NCBI GenBank assembly: GCA_903844155.1
Contig: CAIMSU010000341.1
Location: 79,104 to 143,103 of the forward strand
DNA from: an uncultured Pseudomonadota bacterium
GTDB taxonomy: Bacteria; Myxococcota_A; UBA796; SXON01
Length of the DNA: 64,000 nucleotides
Direction: 5' to 3'
Numbering within the stretch: the first letter of the stretch is position 1; each line of letters opens with the position of its first letter. Both the position numbers and the translations under genes were made by a program. Under the pieces are notes generated by a model that was given only the letters and a program-made list of their open reading frames with translations, searched no databases and had not been told where the DNA came from. Below, piece after piece: positions 1 through 7,695 of this stretch.

Positions 1-3000
1 ATCGCGTCCAGGTGACCACGTCGCCAAGGAAGCTGGGCGGGGCCTCGCGCACGGCGGCCTCACCCCCTGCAGCGCCGTCCTGGCCGAGGTCCACGCGCCA
101 GTCGAGCCCGGCGAGCGTGACGGTGAGGCGCGAGAGGCCGGGCAGCCAGTCGAGGCCGATGCCGCCGGAGCCGAGCGAAAACGGGCTGATGATCCAGTGG
201 GCGAGCGCCTTTCCGCTCGTCATGTCCCACGCCCGCAGCGTGCCCCGGTCCGAGAGCGACGCGACCCGGCTGTGGCCATCCTCACGCCGGAACGCCAGCG
301 CCTCCGTCGACTCCCCGAACGTCAAAAATGCGCGTTCGTCGACCTTCGTGACGGTGTCGAACACCCGCACGGTCCCGTCCGCGCTCCCGACTGCGAGCAA
401 CTGCCCATCGCCCGAGGCCGCGAGCGCGTGGACAGGCGCCACCGGCCCCATGAACGCGGTGCGCTGCACCGCCCGCTCGATGTCCCAGCCGCGAACGAGG
501 TTGTCCTCCTGCGCCGAGTACAGCGTGCGCCCGTCTGGCGAGGCGACGAGCGCGTGGATGCCGGCCACCGCGACGACCTGGTCGGGCGACTGCGCGGCAA
601 AGTCCCCGCCGGCCCCGCCCGCGGACGCCATCCAGGGCCAGCTCCGGATCGCCCCCGTCACGTCCCGCCCGTAGAGATAAGGCCCGTTGAACCAGATGCG
701 TTCCGTCGCGGGCGCGGGCTCTGGGCTCCCCGCGGGGTTGCCGGCAGCGACCATGCTCACCGTCCGCCACGGCAGCGAGAGGAACGCGACGCGGTTCTGG
801 TCGTCCACGATCGCGAGCAGCTTGCCGTCGGGGGTGATGGCCCCGGCGAGTGGCGTGCCGACAGGCGACTTGCTGGCGAGGGAGGGGCCGGCCGGCGGGC
901 CGATCACGAGCTGGCCGTCCTTGAGCCACACGTAGTTGTCGTGGTGCGCGGCGACGGGTTGCGTGTCGGCCGCCCACACCCGACGCCCGATCGCCCGAGA
1001 GGGACCCGCCGCGAGATCGACGTACCCAAGCGGCTTCCCGTCTGCGCCCGAGAGCGTTGCAAACCGGCCCGCCCGCGCGGCGATCGCGTGGACGCCCGCC
1101 GGGATCTCCACGGTCTCGACCAGTTTTCCGTCGGCGAGCCCGTACTGCGCGAGGTGCGTCTCGTCCTTTCGGACCCAGGCGCTGCCGGGCGCGGCGACGC
1201 CCGAGGTGAGCTCCCCTTCGTTGAGGAACTGCCGCGCGCGGTCGGCCTTGGAGCCCGGCGGCGGGCTTTTCACAATTCCGGCCAGCTCGTCGATGACCGG
1301 CGCGAACGCGAAGAACGGGTCGGTCGTCGCCTGGCCGCTCGCCCCAGCCAGCGCCTGACCGGAGTCGGCGGTCCACACCTCGAACCGGCCGTTCTGTTCG
1401 AGGTAGGCGACTTTTGAGCCGGCGTCGTTGAACGCGCAGCCGACGAGGGGAACGCCGGTTGGGGCGAGCGACCGGCCCTGCAGGGCCTCGTGCCCGTTCC
1501 AGAGCGTGAGCACGTCGCCGTCCACGCTGGCAACGCTGGTGTGGTCGGCGTTTTCGCAGAGCAGCCGGCCGCGCGGGCGCTCGGCCTCGGCGGTCCCGGC
1601 GACGGGGGCGTGGCGCTCATGCCCGGTGGGGTCGATCCAGCGGACGCCGACGATTCCCGGGCCGCCGGGTGTGGTCGCGGGGAGCGAGGCGAAGGCGGCG
1701 TCGCGGGCGACCCAGGGGAGCGTGAGGCGACGGCCGCCGGCCTTCAGGTCGAGGACGACGGTTTCGAGATCGGTACGGACAAGCGCCAGATCGTCGGTCC
1801 CGGGCGCCGAGCCGCCGATGGCGACGGTCGCGGTGGACCCGTCGACCACCCAGGAAAAGCCCTCGGAGCCGCCGAGCACGTCGGAGGCGAGGGCGCCGCG
1901 GGTGGACGGGTCGCGCAGGAGCACGCTCACGCCGAGAGTGGGGACGGTGTCGGTGGCGAGCGGATCGTGGACGCGCGGGCCGACAGACACGGCGGTCTGG
2001 CCATCCGCGGAGGTGGCGAGCGCGACGACGGGCCCGGCGTGGACCGAGTACACGCGGGGTGTCTCGCCGCCGCCGGTGAAGGTGACGTCGCCGCTCGTCG
2101 ACCCCCACACGAACGCTGCGCCGGTGCCGGTGGCGACGGTCGCGGCGGTGGTGATGTCCTTGAGCGTGGAGAGCGCCGCGCCGGTGCGGGACGTTGCGTG
2201 GACGGAGCCGTCGTCGGCGACGACGAGCAGGTGGTCGCCCTGGAGGCTGGCCGCGCGCGCGGGTCGGGCGAGGGCGTGGCGCACGCGGACCTTGCCGTCC
2301 GGGCCGACGACCGCGAGGTCCTTGCGTGTGGCCGCGTCGACCCACACGGATTGCCCGGTTGCATCCTCGCAGAGCCGGGTCCGCCCCTCGACCGCCGGCA
2401 TCAGCCCGGTCGGGGTCAGCGTGTCCCCGGTCGCGTCCGCGACGCTGGCAAGGACGACGGCGGAGACGGGGCCGCGGGCCGGGCGATGGTGCGGGATCTC
2501 GCGCAGCGAGCGCCCGCGCGGCATGTTGAGCCCCTCGGGCCGCTGCCAGACACGGGTGAAGCCGACGCCGTCCGAGCCGATCAGCGACCGTCCCCACGGC
2601 GCGATGCGGAGGCGGGGGCTCGGTCCCGTCACAGGCGGCGCAGGCACCGACTCGCGGAACAGGGGCATGTCCTCGACGAGGCTCCAGACCTCGAATTCCA
2701 GGCGATCGCCCGCGGTCGGGGTCCCGGCCGGGGCGGGGGGTGCGGCGATGCGAGAGACCGCGGTGAGCGCCGTGCCGTCGCGGGAGAACGACACGTCGAC
2801 GACGTCGCCGGTGCCAAAGTCGAGCGTCTGCGTGGCGGCGCCGGTCGCGGTGTCCCACAGCCTCACCCGGCCGCCGCCCTGGCCCGTCGCCAGGCGCTTT
2901 CCGTCGGTGTCCAGGGCCACGGCGTGGACCGGGTCGTCGCCGTTGCGACCCGAGGTGGTCATCGCGCGCAGGAGCCGGCCGGTGCCGCCGTGCAGGACCG

Positions 3001-3616
3001 CGGCCCCCCGCTCGCCGCCGAACGCAAAGATCCCACCGAGATCGCTCGCCGCTGCGGACGTCAACGCGCCGAGATCCGGGTCGCGGGACCAGCGCTTCTT
3101 GCCCGAGCGGGCGTCGACTGCGACGGCCGTGGAGCCGTGCGCGTAGGCCAGGTAGGGTGCCGTGGACCCGACACCTGCAGCGTCGAGGACCCACGCGTTC
3201 GCCATGGCCACAGCGCTCGCGTGGGCGCGGATCTCGGTCACGGCCGCCGCGGTCGTCCCCTCATAAACGCAGATGCGTCCGTCATTTCCAAGCAGACCGT
3301 AGAGGGACCCCGTGCTCGGGCTCGCGGCGGCGCGAATGCCCGTCCCGCAGGTGCGCGCCACCTTCAGCACGCCGTCATCGCCGTACAGCCCGCCGGCCCC
3401 GATGAACCCGACGCCGTCGTCCGGCCCCCAGCCCAGGAACGGGGTCTGAAGGTCGTGCAGCGGCGTGCTCGCCACGACCTCGCCTTGCGTCACGCGCGTA
3501 AACGTTGGCCGATCGCCGGCAAACGCCGCGAGAGCGCCGAGCGCCCCCAGGCTGGCGAGCCCGAGCGCCGCGAGACGCCGGGTGGGATGCCCTCGGCCGA
3601 GCGGGTCTCGCGTCAC
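1..3616 (-). CDS. Large secreted WD40-like beta-propeller protein, partial (C-terminus beyond window)
   Basis: One uninterrupted frame of about 1205 codons runs off the left edge, so the stop is not seen. The start is a GTG that overlaps the TGA of the upstream peroxiredoxin gene (GTGA). Residues 1-34 form a signal peptide or anchor: an Arg-containing n-region, then an Ala/Leu/Gly-rich core ending near AFAG. The rest shows repeated WD40-style blades, for example VRLWDTATG at about 251-259 and VRGWDIERA, VRVFDTVTK and LRAWDMTSG between about 1039 and 1130. Phrases such as ASPDGRTLYSAQ are typical of propeller strands. Such proteins usually act as binding scaffolds, and here the site would be periplasmic or extracellular. 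No catalytic motif was seen. The partner is unknown. The family call is firm; the function is not. Confidence 0.8.
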   Translation of the reverse strand, partial: MTRDPLGRGHPTRRLAALGLASLGALGALAAFAGDRPTFTRVTQGEVVASTPLHDLQTPFLGWGPDDGVGFIGAGGLYGDDGVLKVARTCGTGIRAAASPSTGSLYGLLGNDGRICVYEGTTAAAVTEIRAHASAVAMANAWVLDAAGVGSTAPYLAYAHGSTAVAVDARSGKKRWSRDPDLGALTSAAASDLGGIFAFGGERGAAVLHGGTGRLLRAMTTSGRNGDDPVHAVALDTDGKRLATGQGGGRVRLWDTATGAATQTLDFGTGDVVDVSFSRDGTALTAVSRIAAPPAPAGTPTAGDRLEFEVWSLVEDMPLFRESVPAPPVTGPSPRLRIAPWGRSLIGSDGVGFTRVWQRPEGLNMPRGRSLREIPHHRPARGPVSAVVLASVADATGDTLTPTGLMPAVEGRTRLCEDATGQSVWVDAATRKDLAVVGPDGKVRVRHALARPARAASLQGDHLLVVADDGSVHATSRTGAALSTLKDITTAATVATGTGAAFVWGSTSGDVTFTGGGETPRVYSVHAGPVVALATSADGQTAVSVGPRVHDPLATDTVPTLGVSVLLRDPSTRGALASDVLGGSEGFSWVVDGSTATVAIGGSAPGTDDLALVRTDLETVVLDLKAGGRRLTLPWVARDAAFASLPATTPGGPGIVGVRWIDPTGHERHAPVAGTAEAERPRGRLLCENADHTSVASVDGDVLTLWNGHEALQGRSLAPTGVPLVGCAFNDAGSKVAYLEQNGRFEVWTADSGQALAGASGQATTDPFFAFAPVIDELAGIVKSPPPGSKADRARQFLNEGELTSGVAAPGSAWVRKDETHLAQYGLADGKLVETVEIPAGVHAIAARAGRFATLSGADGKPLGYVDLAAGPSRAIGRRVWAADTQPVAAHHDNYVWLKDGQLVIGPPAGPSLASKSPVGTPLAGAITPDGKLLAIVDDQNRVAFLSLPWRTVSMVAAGNPAGSPEPAPATERIWFNGPYLYGRDVTGAIRSWPWMASAGGAGGDFAAQSPDQVVAVAGIHALVASPDGRTLYSAQEDNLVRGWDIERAVQRTAFMGPVAPVHALAASGDGQLLAVGSADGTVRVFDTVTKVDERAFLTFGESTEALAFRREDGHSRVASLSDRGTLRAWDMTSGKALAHWIISPFSLGSGGIGLDWLPGLSRLTVTLAGLDWRVDLGQDGAAGGEAAVREAPPSFLGDVVTWTR

Positions 3617-4113
3617 GCAAGCGCCCGGAGCGCCTGTGCCACTTCCTCCGCGTGTCCGGAGACCGAGACCGGGTCCCAGACTCCGCGGATGATCCCGGCT
3701 TTGTCGACGAGGAAGGTCACGCGTCGCGCGACGTCGCCGTCGGCTACACCCCACCGCGTTGCCAGGGCGCCGTCGGGGTCGAGGAGCAGCGGGAAGTTGA
3801 GGTTGTACTTCTGCTTGAACGCGAGGTGGGCGGCGAGCGAGTCGCGGGACGCGCCAAACACTCGGACGCCGAGCGTGCCGAGCCCCGGTGCGGCGTCCCG
3901 AAACGCGCAGCTCTCCTTCGTGCACCCGGGTGTGTCGTCCTTCGGGTAGAAGTACAGCACGAACGGCTGGTTCTTCGCGGACGTCAGGGTCCAGCGGACC
4001 CCAGCCTCATCCGCGACGCCAAGCTCCGGGGCCGGCTGGCCGATCTGCAGCGGCGTCTTCTTGTTCATGCCGAGCGCGGTCTTGACGACGGATTTGAAGA
4101 GGGAGAGTCTCAT
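3613..4113 (-). CDS. bcp: Thioredoxin-dependent peroxiredoxin, Bcp/PrxQ type
   Basis: The 166-residue product matches the Bcp/PrxQ peroxiredoxins, which reduce hydrogen peroxide and organic hydroperoxides using thioredoxin. The peroxidatic cysteine is C64 in DDTPGCTKESC. A second cysteine, C69, lies five residues on, the arrangement of atypical 2-Cys Bcp enzymes. The FYPKDDTPG stretch and the C-terminal FLVDKAGIIRGVW strand are family hallmarks. The first 20 or so residues precede the thioredoxin fold and carry no clear export signal, so a cytoplasmic location is likely. The stop codon overlaps the GTG of the downstream propeller gene, so the two are probably co-translated. Length is close to the family norm. 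Confidence 0.93.
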   Translation of the reverse strand: MRLSLFKSVVKTALGMNKKTPLQIGQPAPELGVADEAGVRWTLTSAKNQPFVLYFYPKDDTPGCTKESCAFRDAAPGLGTLGVRVFGASRDSLAAHLAFKQKYNLNFPLLLDPDGALATRWGVADGDVARRVTFLVDKAGIIRGVWDPVSVSGHAEEVAQALRALA

Positions 4114-4184
4114 GGGCGCGCCGATAACCCGACGGGTCCCGGCGTCGGCGGAGCCTGGCGCTCGGCCGGTGATAGCTCCCGGCG

Positions 4185-4730
4185 ATGACCCCGGATTCGG
4201 ACCTCACCCGCCTCATCGCCACGCTCCAGGCCCCCTCGGGCGAGACGACCGTCGGCCTCGTCGTCCAACGTCTGCCGGGCGAAAAACGCGCTACGCCGCC
4301 CACCATCACCCTCGACCCGCTCCACGGCGTCGTCGGCGACCGCTGGTCGCTCAAAAACCCCAACCCGGAGGCGATGGTCACGCTGATGCGCTGGGACGTG
4401 GCCGATGTGCTGGCCCGTCGCGCGGGTGTCCCCATCGCGATCCTCGGCGACAACGTGTTTGCGACCATCGACACCAGCACCTCAAATTTGCCGCCCGGGA
4501 CCGTGCTCGAGGTGGGCGGCGCCACCTGCGTGGTCACGCCCAAGCCGCACACCGGCTGTTCCAAGTTCAGCGCCCGCGTTGGTGCGGACGCATGGGCGCT
4601 CACCCGCGAGGCCCGCTGGGTCCCAACCCAGCTTCGCGGCGTGCATCTCCGAGTACTCGTCGGGGGCGACGTCAGCGTGGGGGACCGGATCCGCGTGATT
4701 TTCCGTCCGTCTTCCGCCGAACCAGCTTGA
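4185..4730 (+). CDS. MOSC domain protein
   Basis: The 181-residue protein is a stand-alone MOSC domain, related to the C-terminal domain of molybdenum cofactor sulfurases and to the YiiM/YuaD group. These proteins handle sulfur or molybdenum cofactor species through a conserved cysteine. Here that residue is C125 in KPHTGCSKFSARVG, with the expected Phe and Arg after it. DPLHGVVGDRW near residues 45-54 and GDNVF near 89-93 match other conserved MOSC segments. The C-terminus ends with the usual VGDRIRV strand. The gene is divergent from bcp. Its last 59 bases overlap the 3-prime end of the convergent DUF3052 gene, which is unusually long for a tail-to-tail overlap. The substrate is unknown. 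Confidence 0.85.
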   Translation: MTPDSDLTRLIATLQAPSGETTVGLVVQRLPGEKRATPPTITLDPLHGVVGDRWSLKNPNPEAMVTLMRWDVADVLARRAGVPIAILGDNVFATIDTSTSNLPPGTVLEVGGATCVVTPKPHTGCSKFSARVGADAWALTREARWVPTQLRGVHLRVLVGGDVSVGDRIRVIFRPSSAEPA

Positions 4731-5103
4731 GGCCGGACCAGACCTCCGTCACCGCGCAAACCTTGATGTCCACCAGCCCCATCGGCAGCGCCACGGCCCG
4801 GATCGTGTCCTCGGTGACCTCCGTCGCCACGCCCGACGCCTTCTTCGGCCAGCTCACCCAGATCGCCCCGCCGGCTGCCAAGCGTTCCAGCGCGCGAACG
4901 AGGCCGGCGCGCAGCGCGTCCTCCCGCACGACGAACAGGTGGATCAGGTCGAATTCGTCAGCGTCGAGCGCCACATCCTCGCACTCGACCAGCGCGGTCC
5001 AGGCCATCGCCAGCAGCTCAGCGCCCTCGACGCAGACGCGCGACCCGGCCCGTACGCCGAGCTTCTCCGCCAGGGACTTGCCAGAGTAGCCGACGGGGCT
5101 CAC
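4672..5103 (-). CDS. DUF3052 family protein
   Basis: This 143-residue protein carries the DUF3052 hallmark of a start near GYSGKSLAEKLGVRAG followed by alternating strands, then an IWVSWPKKASG segment. It resembles a small Rossmann-like fold. No enzymatic activity is established for the family. The GTG start overlaps the TGA of the upstream TetR gene by four bases (GTGA), which fixes the start and implies co-translation with that regulator. The 3-prime end overlaps the convergent MOSC gene by 59 bases. The basic C-terminal tail (KLVRRKTDGKSRG) is in that overlap and may be poorly constrained. Confidence 0.8.
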   Translation of the reverse strand: MSPVGYSGKSLAEKLGVRAGSRVCVEGAELLAMAWTALVECEDVALDADEFDLIHLFVVREDALRAGLVRALERLAAGGAIWVSWPKKASGVATEVTEDTIRAVALPMGLVDIKVCAVTEVWSGLKLVRRKTDGKSRGSGPPR

Positions 5104-5618
5104 TCGAGGCCCAATAGCGCGCGCATCCTTGGGGCCTCGGGGTCCAGCGACCGCATCGCCAGCGCGCCAAAGATCAGGGTCAACGTCCGCGAGGCCTCGG
5201 GCGCCGGCTGGGGAATCTGCTCAGCGACCGCGGCCTGCAGCGTCCGCACTGCCGCGGTGAGCGTGGCCCGGGTCTCCTCCCCCTGCCCGCCGCTGTCCAT
5301 CGCGACGCGGAAGACGCCCTGCAGATCGACCTCCCGGTGGTCGACCCAGTCCGCCAGCGCGACGAGCCGCGCCTCGGGCGACCCGGCCGGCAGCGCCGCG
5401 ACTGCCTCCGTGATGAGGCGCATCGCCTGCCGCTCGACGACGGCCGACCACAGCGCCTCCTTGCCGGAGAACCAGTGGTAGATCGTGCCGGTGCTCGCGT
5501 TCAGCTCCCGGGCGACGTCGCGCATCGTGAGCGAGCGAAAGCCCAGGCGCGCGAAAAGTGCGAAGGCCTGATCGAGGATCTCACCGCGTCGGGCGACGGG
5601 GTCGAGCGGTCGGGCCAT
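5100..5618 (-). CDS. TetR/AcrR family transcriptional regulator
   Basis: The 172-residue protein has an N-terminal TetR helix-turn-helix at about residues 10-55 (GEILDQAFALFARLGF, then TMRDVARELNASTGTIYHWF and the SGKEAL helix). A variable, mostly helical ligand and dimerisation domain follows. Proteins of this family repress nearby genes and release DNA on binding a small ligand. It is directly coupled to the downstream DUF3052 gene through a GTGA overlap, so that gene is the most likely member of its regulon, possibly together with the operon itself. The ligand cannot be inferred. At 172 residues it is a little short for the family but complete. Confidence 0.9.
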   Translation of the reverse strand: MARPLDPVARRGEILDQAFALFARLGFRSLTMRDVARELNASTGTIYHWFSGKEALWSAVVERQAMRLITEAVAALPAGSPEARLVALADWVDHREVDLQGVFRVAMDSGGQGEETRATLTAAVRTLQAAVAEQIPQPAPEASRTLTLIFGALAMRSLDPEAPRMRALLGLE

Positions 5619-5633
5619 GGCGGGCGCTCCGGA

Positions 5634-6932
5634 TTAGAGCGCGCTACCAACGTCGCGAATCCACGCGACCGTCCAGGCTCCGCCGTCCAGCCGGGCGAGG
5701 GCTGCGACCGCGTGCGTGGACGCGGCGGCGATGTCCGTGCCGACGACGACAAAGCGTCTCTCGACAGCGCCGCGGGTGGCGGAGACACGGAACGCCCGCT
5801 GAAGGGAGGCCGGCGCAGGGCTGGCGATCGGGGCGATGGGCTCTGGCGCGGGCACGATCACCGGGGCTGGCGCCGTCGGGGCGACGACCTCGGATGGCGG
5901 CGAGGCCACCGTCACGGCGGCGGCCACGGGTGTCGCGGGGGCGACAACGGCGCGGACGGGCTTGCGGGCGGGGGGCGCGATGACAGGGGCTGGCGCCGCT
6001 GCCGGGCTGGCGGGCGGGGTGGCCCGCGCCGTTCCTGGAGCCGGCTTGATCCCATGCGAGCGGCGGTATTGCTGAACCCCGCCCGGTGTGACCCCGGCAA
6101 GCTTGGCGACCTCGGAGTCGTAGAGCACCCCGACCAGCTCGCGGAACGCGTCGATCCGTGAGGAGCGGTGCCGCGTAGGGGCGGGGGGCCGGGCCGGCGA
6201 GGCGACGACGTGCGGGGATTCATCCGCGATGAACGCGGGCAGGCCACGATGCTCCCGCTCCCGGCGGACTGCGGCGGCGGGCACGCCCGCGATGCCGGCG
6301 AGGACGGCGTCCGGCGTCGTGCCGAGCATGTCCAGGAACGCTGCGGGGACGCCGGGCGCCTTGTTTGGACCGCGAGGGCCTGCGGTGCGGTGGCCGGTGT
6401 AGCTGGCGATCCCAAGGTCCCGGCGGTATTTTCCGACGATCACGCGGGAGACACCTGCGTTTTTTGCGACCTCGCTGTCGGAGAGCTTTCCCAGGTCCGT
6501 GAGGTGCGCTGCCAGCGGGTGCGGCGCTGCGGCAGCGGGTTTGGCGACCGTCGGCGTGGCGGACGCAGCGGGCTTCGCGGCCGCGGGAGGCTTGGCAGAC
6601 GCCTTGGCGATCGGCGCCGTTGCAACGATCGTCACTTCGATGGGCCTGGCGGGATCGGCGGGGTCCACCCGACGTCGCCGGGCGACAGTCGAGGGCGGCG
6701 GCACGATCGGTGCGGGTGCCGGCGCGGGCTCCGACTTGGGTAGGATCCTGACATAGGGGGGGATGTCGTGGGCGCGCCGGTAGGCCTTCACCACGTCCGG
6801 GCTCACGCCGTTCTCCTCGGCGATGACCCCGTCCGGGACGGTGCCGATCCGCGCGCGGACGGCGTCCAGAGGGTGGTGGGATTCAGATGCCCGGACCTTG
6901 CCGGGGAGGGGATATTTGGGGATGCGAGCCAT
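5634..6932 (-). CDS. Protein with four separate helix-turn-helix modules and Ala/Pro linkers
   Basis: I do not recognise this 432-residue protein as a named family. Four similar modules can be read, each with the pattern (D)xxxAxxxGVxxxxVxxYRRxxGI. They lie at about residues 24-58 (VIAEENGVSPDVVKAYRR), 140-175 (SEVAKNAGVSRVIVGKYRR), 198-233 (more diverged, GVPAAAVRREREHRG) and 262-296 (SEVAKLAGVTPGGVQQYRR). They are joined by long Ala/Pro linkers. A compact C-terminal domain at about 378-432 looks alpha/beta. This suggests a DNA-binding array with flexible spacing and a C-terminal interaction domain. ATG at 6932 is preferred; a GTG at 6947 would add five residues. It lies 15 bases upstream of the TetR start. 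Confidence 0.72.
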   Translation of the reverse strand: MARIPKYPLPGKVRASESHHPLDAVRARIGTVPDGVIAEENGVSPDVVKAYRRAHDIPPYVRILPKSEPAPAPAPIVPPPSTVARRRRVDPADPARPIEVTIVATAPIAKASAKPPAAAKPAASATPTVAKPAAAAPHPLAAHLTDLGKLSDSEVAKNAGVSRVIVGKYRRDLGIASYTGHRTAGPRGPNKAPGVPAAFLDMLGTTPDAVLAGIAGVPAAAVRREREHRGLPAFIADESPHVVASPARPPAPTRHRSSRIDAFRELVGVLYDSEVAKLAGVTPGGVQQYRRSHGIKPAPGTARATPPASPAAAPAPVIAPPARKPVRAVVAPATPVAAAVTVASPPSEVVAPTAPAPVIVPAPEPIAPIASPAPASLQRAFRVSATRGAVERRFVVVGTDIAAASTHAVAALARLDGGAWTVAWIRDVGSAL

Positions 6933-6976
6933 GCGCGCCCCTACCACGCTTTCCGGCTTGCGTCACCCCAGCAATC

Positions 6977-7363
6977 CTACGGCCCGGCGTCGAGTTGGCG
7001 CCGGGCGTCGGCATCCAAGAGCACCACGATCCCGTACACAAGCGCACCAAGTGAGAACGGAAAACAGTAGAGCGCGAGGACCATGGACGGCAAGCAGGCG
7101 GCAAGCCCGACGATCGCGGCGATCATTCCGCGCCCGCGCCGGAGCAGGCCCCCCGCGACGACATGTACGGTGCCCATGATCGCGGCGGCCAGGGCCAGCA
7201 ACACGTAGGCGCCGCCGCCCAGCCACATCACCGGCCCCAACCGATCGTCCGCGAACCCGGCGAGGCCCAGGAGTGCGCCGCCAAAGACACAAAACAACGC
7301 CCAGGCAAGCTCGATGACCCCGAGGAGGACGTAGACCAGGCCGAGGGTGCGGACGCGTTGCAT
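6977..7363 (-). CDS. Small integral membrane protein, four predicted helices
   Basis: The product is about 128 residues from ATG 7363 (MQRVRTLGLVYVLLG). It is almost entirely hydrophobic, with about four membrane helices: residues 8-32, 45-65, 75-90 and 95-115. Charged loops such as LLRRGRG separate them, and the tail is polar (LLDADARRQLDAGP). No family was recognised and no catalytic residues were seen. A longer reading from 7402 (MANAPTSF) is possible. I reject it because it would translate the CATGATA box and the upstream module shared with glmU, which look regulatory. The gene faces away from 7696 and has a structured repeat in its upstream region. Confidence 0.68.
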   Translation of the reverse strand: MQRVRTLGLVYVLLGVIELAWALFCVFGGALLGLAGFADDRLGPVMWLGGGAYVLLALAAAIMGTVHVVAGGLLRRGRGMIAAIVGLAACLPSMVLALYCFPFSLGALVYGIVVLLDADARRQLDAGP

Positions 7364-7372
7364 GGCACGGTC

Positions 7373-7379
7373 TATCATG
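7373..7379 (-). promoter_or_regulatory. CATGATA box close to start codon
   Basis: On the minus strand TTTCATGATA ends 9 nt before the ATG of the small membrane protein. The same box at the same distance precedes glmU and the MopE/beta-helix gene. The roughly 60 nt before it also match the glmU upstream region. I infer a -10-like promoter element giving a leaderless or nearly leaderless transcript. No good -35 element was seen. Confidence 0.45.
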
Positions 7380-7439
7380 AAACTCGTCGGGGCGTTCGCC
7401 ATCGGATCGCGTTCTAAACGAGGCACTACCTTCTTTTCT

Positions 7440-7590
7440 GAGGGGGGCGCCTGTCCGGCGCCCCCCTCCGCCGCGCGGGGCGCGGCTACCCCCGGGCCGG
7501 GCCCTAACGCGGATTCGGAGTACCGAATCCGCGCGACTTTGCGCGGGCGGAAGCGCCGGAGCCCCGGCGGCCGCCCGCGCAAAGCTCCGG
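7440..7590 (-). repeat. Dispersed structured element, copy A (fills the gap 7364-7695)
   Basis: Three perfect hairpins are present. Stem I pairs 7537-7550 (CTTTGCGCGGGCGG) with 7571-7584 and encloses a 6-bp inner stem (7554-7559 with 7564-7569). Stem II pairs 7509-7518 (GCGGATTCGG) with 7523-7532 around a 4-nt loop, which reads TACT on the minus strand. Stem III pairs 7440-7451 (GAGGGGGGCGCC) with 7457-7468. The order matches copy C near 46.7 kb when read on the minus strand. The element sits between divergent genes. Nothing else was seen in the remaining bases of this gap. Confidence 0.8.
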
Positions 7591-7695
7591 GCCGGCCACA
7601 CGCTACTGCGCCCGCCGAGCGACGATCCTCGGTGGCTCAACGTTTCCTCGGGCCTGAGACGGCCTCCGAGGCGGCCGGTTGGTTACCCTTCCGCA

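Noticed and set aside
282..1376. Minus-strand frame of 364 codons and the 1617-3194 frame
   Set aside because: These are out-of-frame shadows of the propeller gene, which reads continuously in another frame through both intervals.
1490..3949. 819-codon plus-strand open frame
   Set aside because: It is antisense to the propeller gene and bcp. Its product is Arg/Gly/Ala-rich without domain signals, as expected from GC-rich antisense frames.
7402..7582. Extension of the small membrane protein to 7402 or 7582
   Set aside because: It would include the structured element and the CATGATA module shared with glmU, which appear regulatory.
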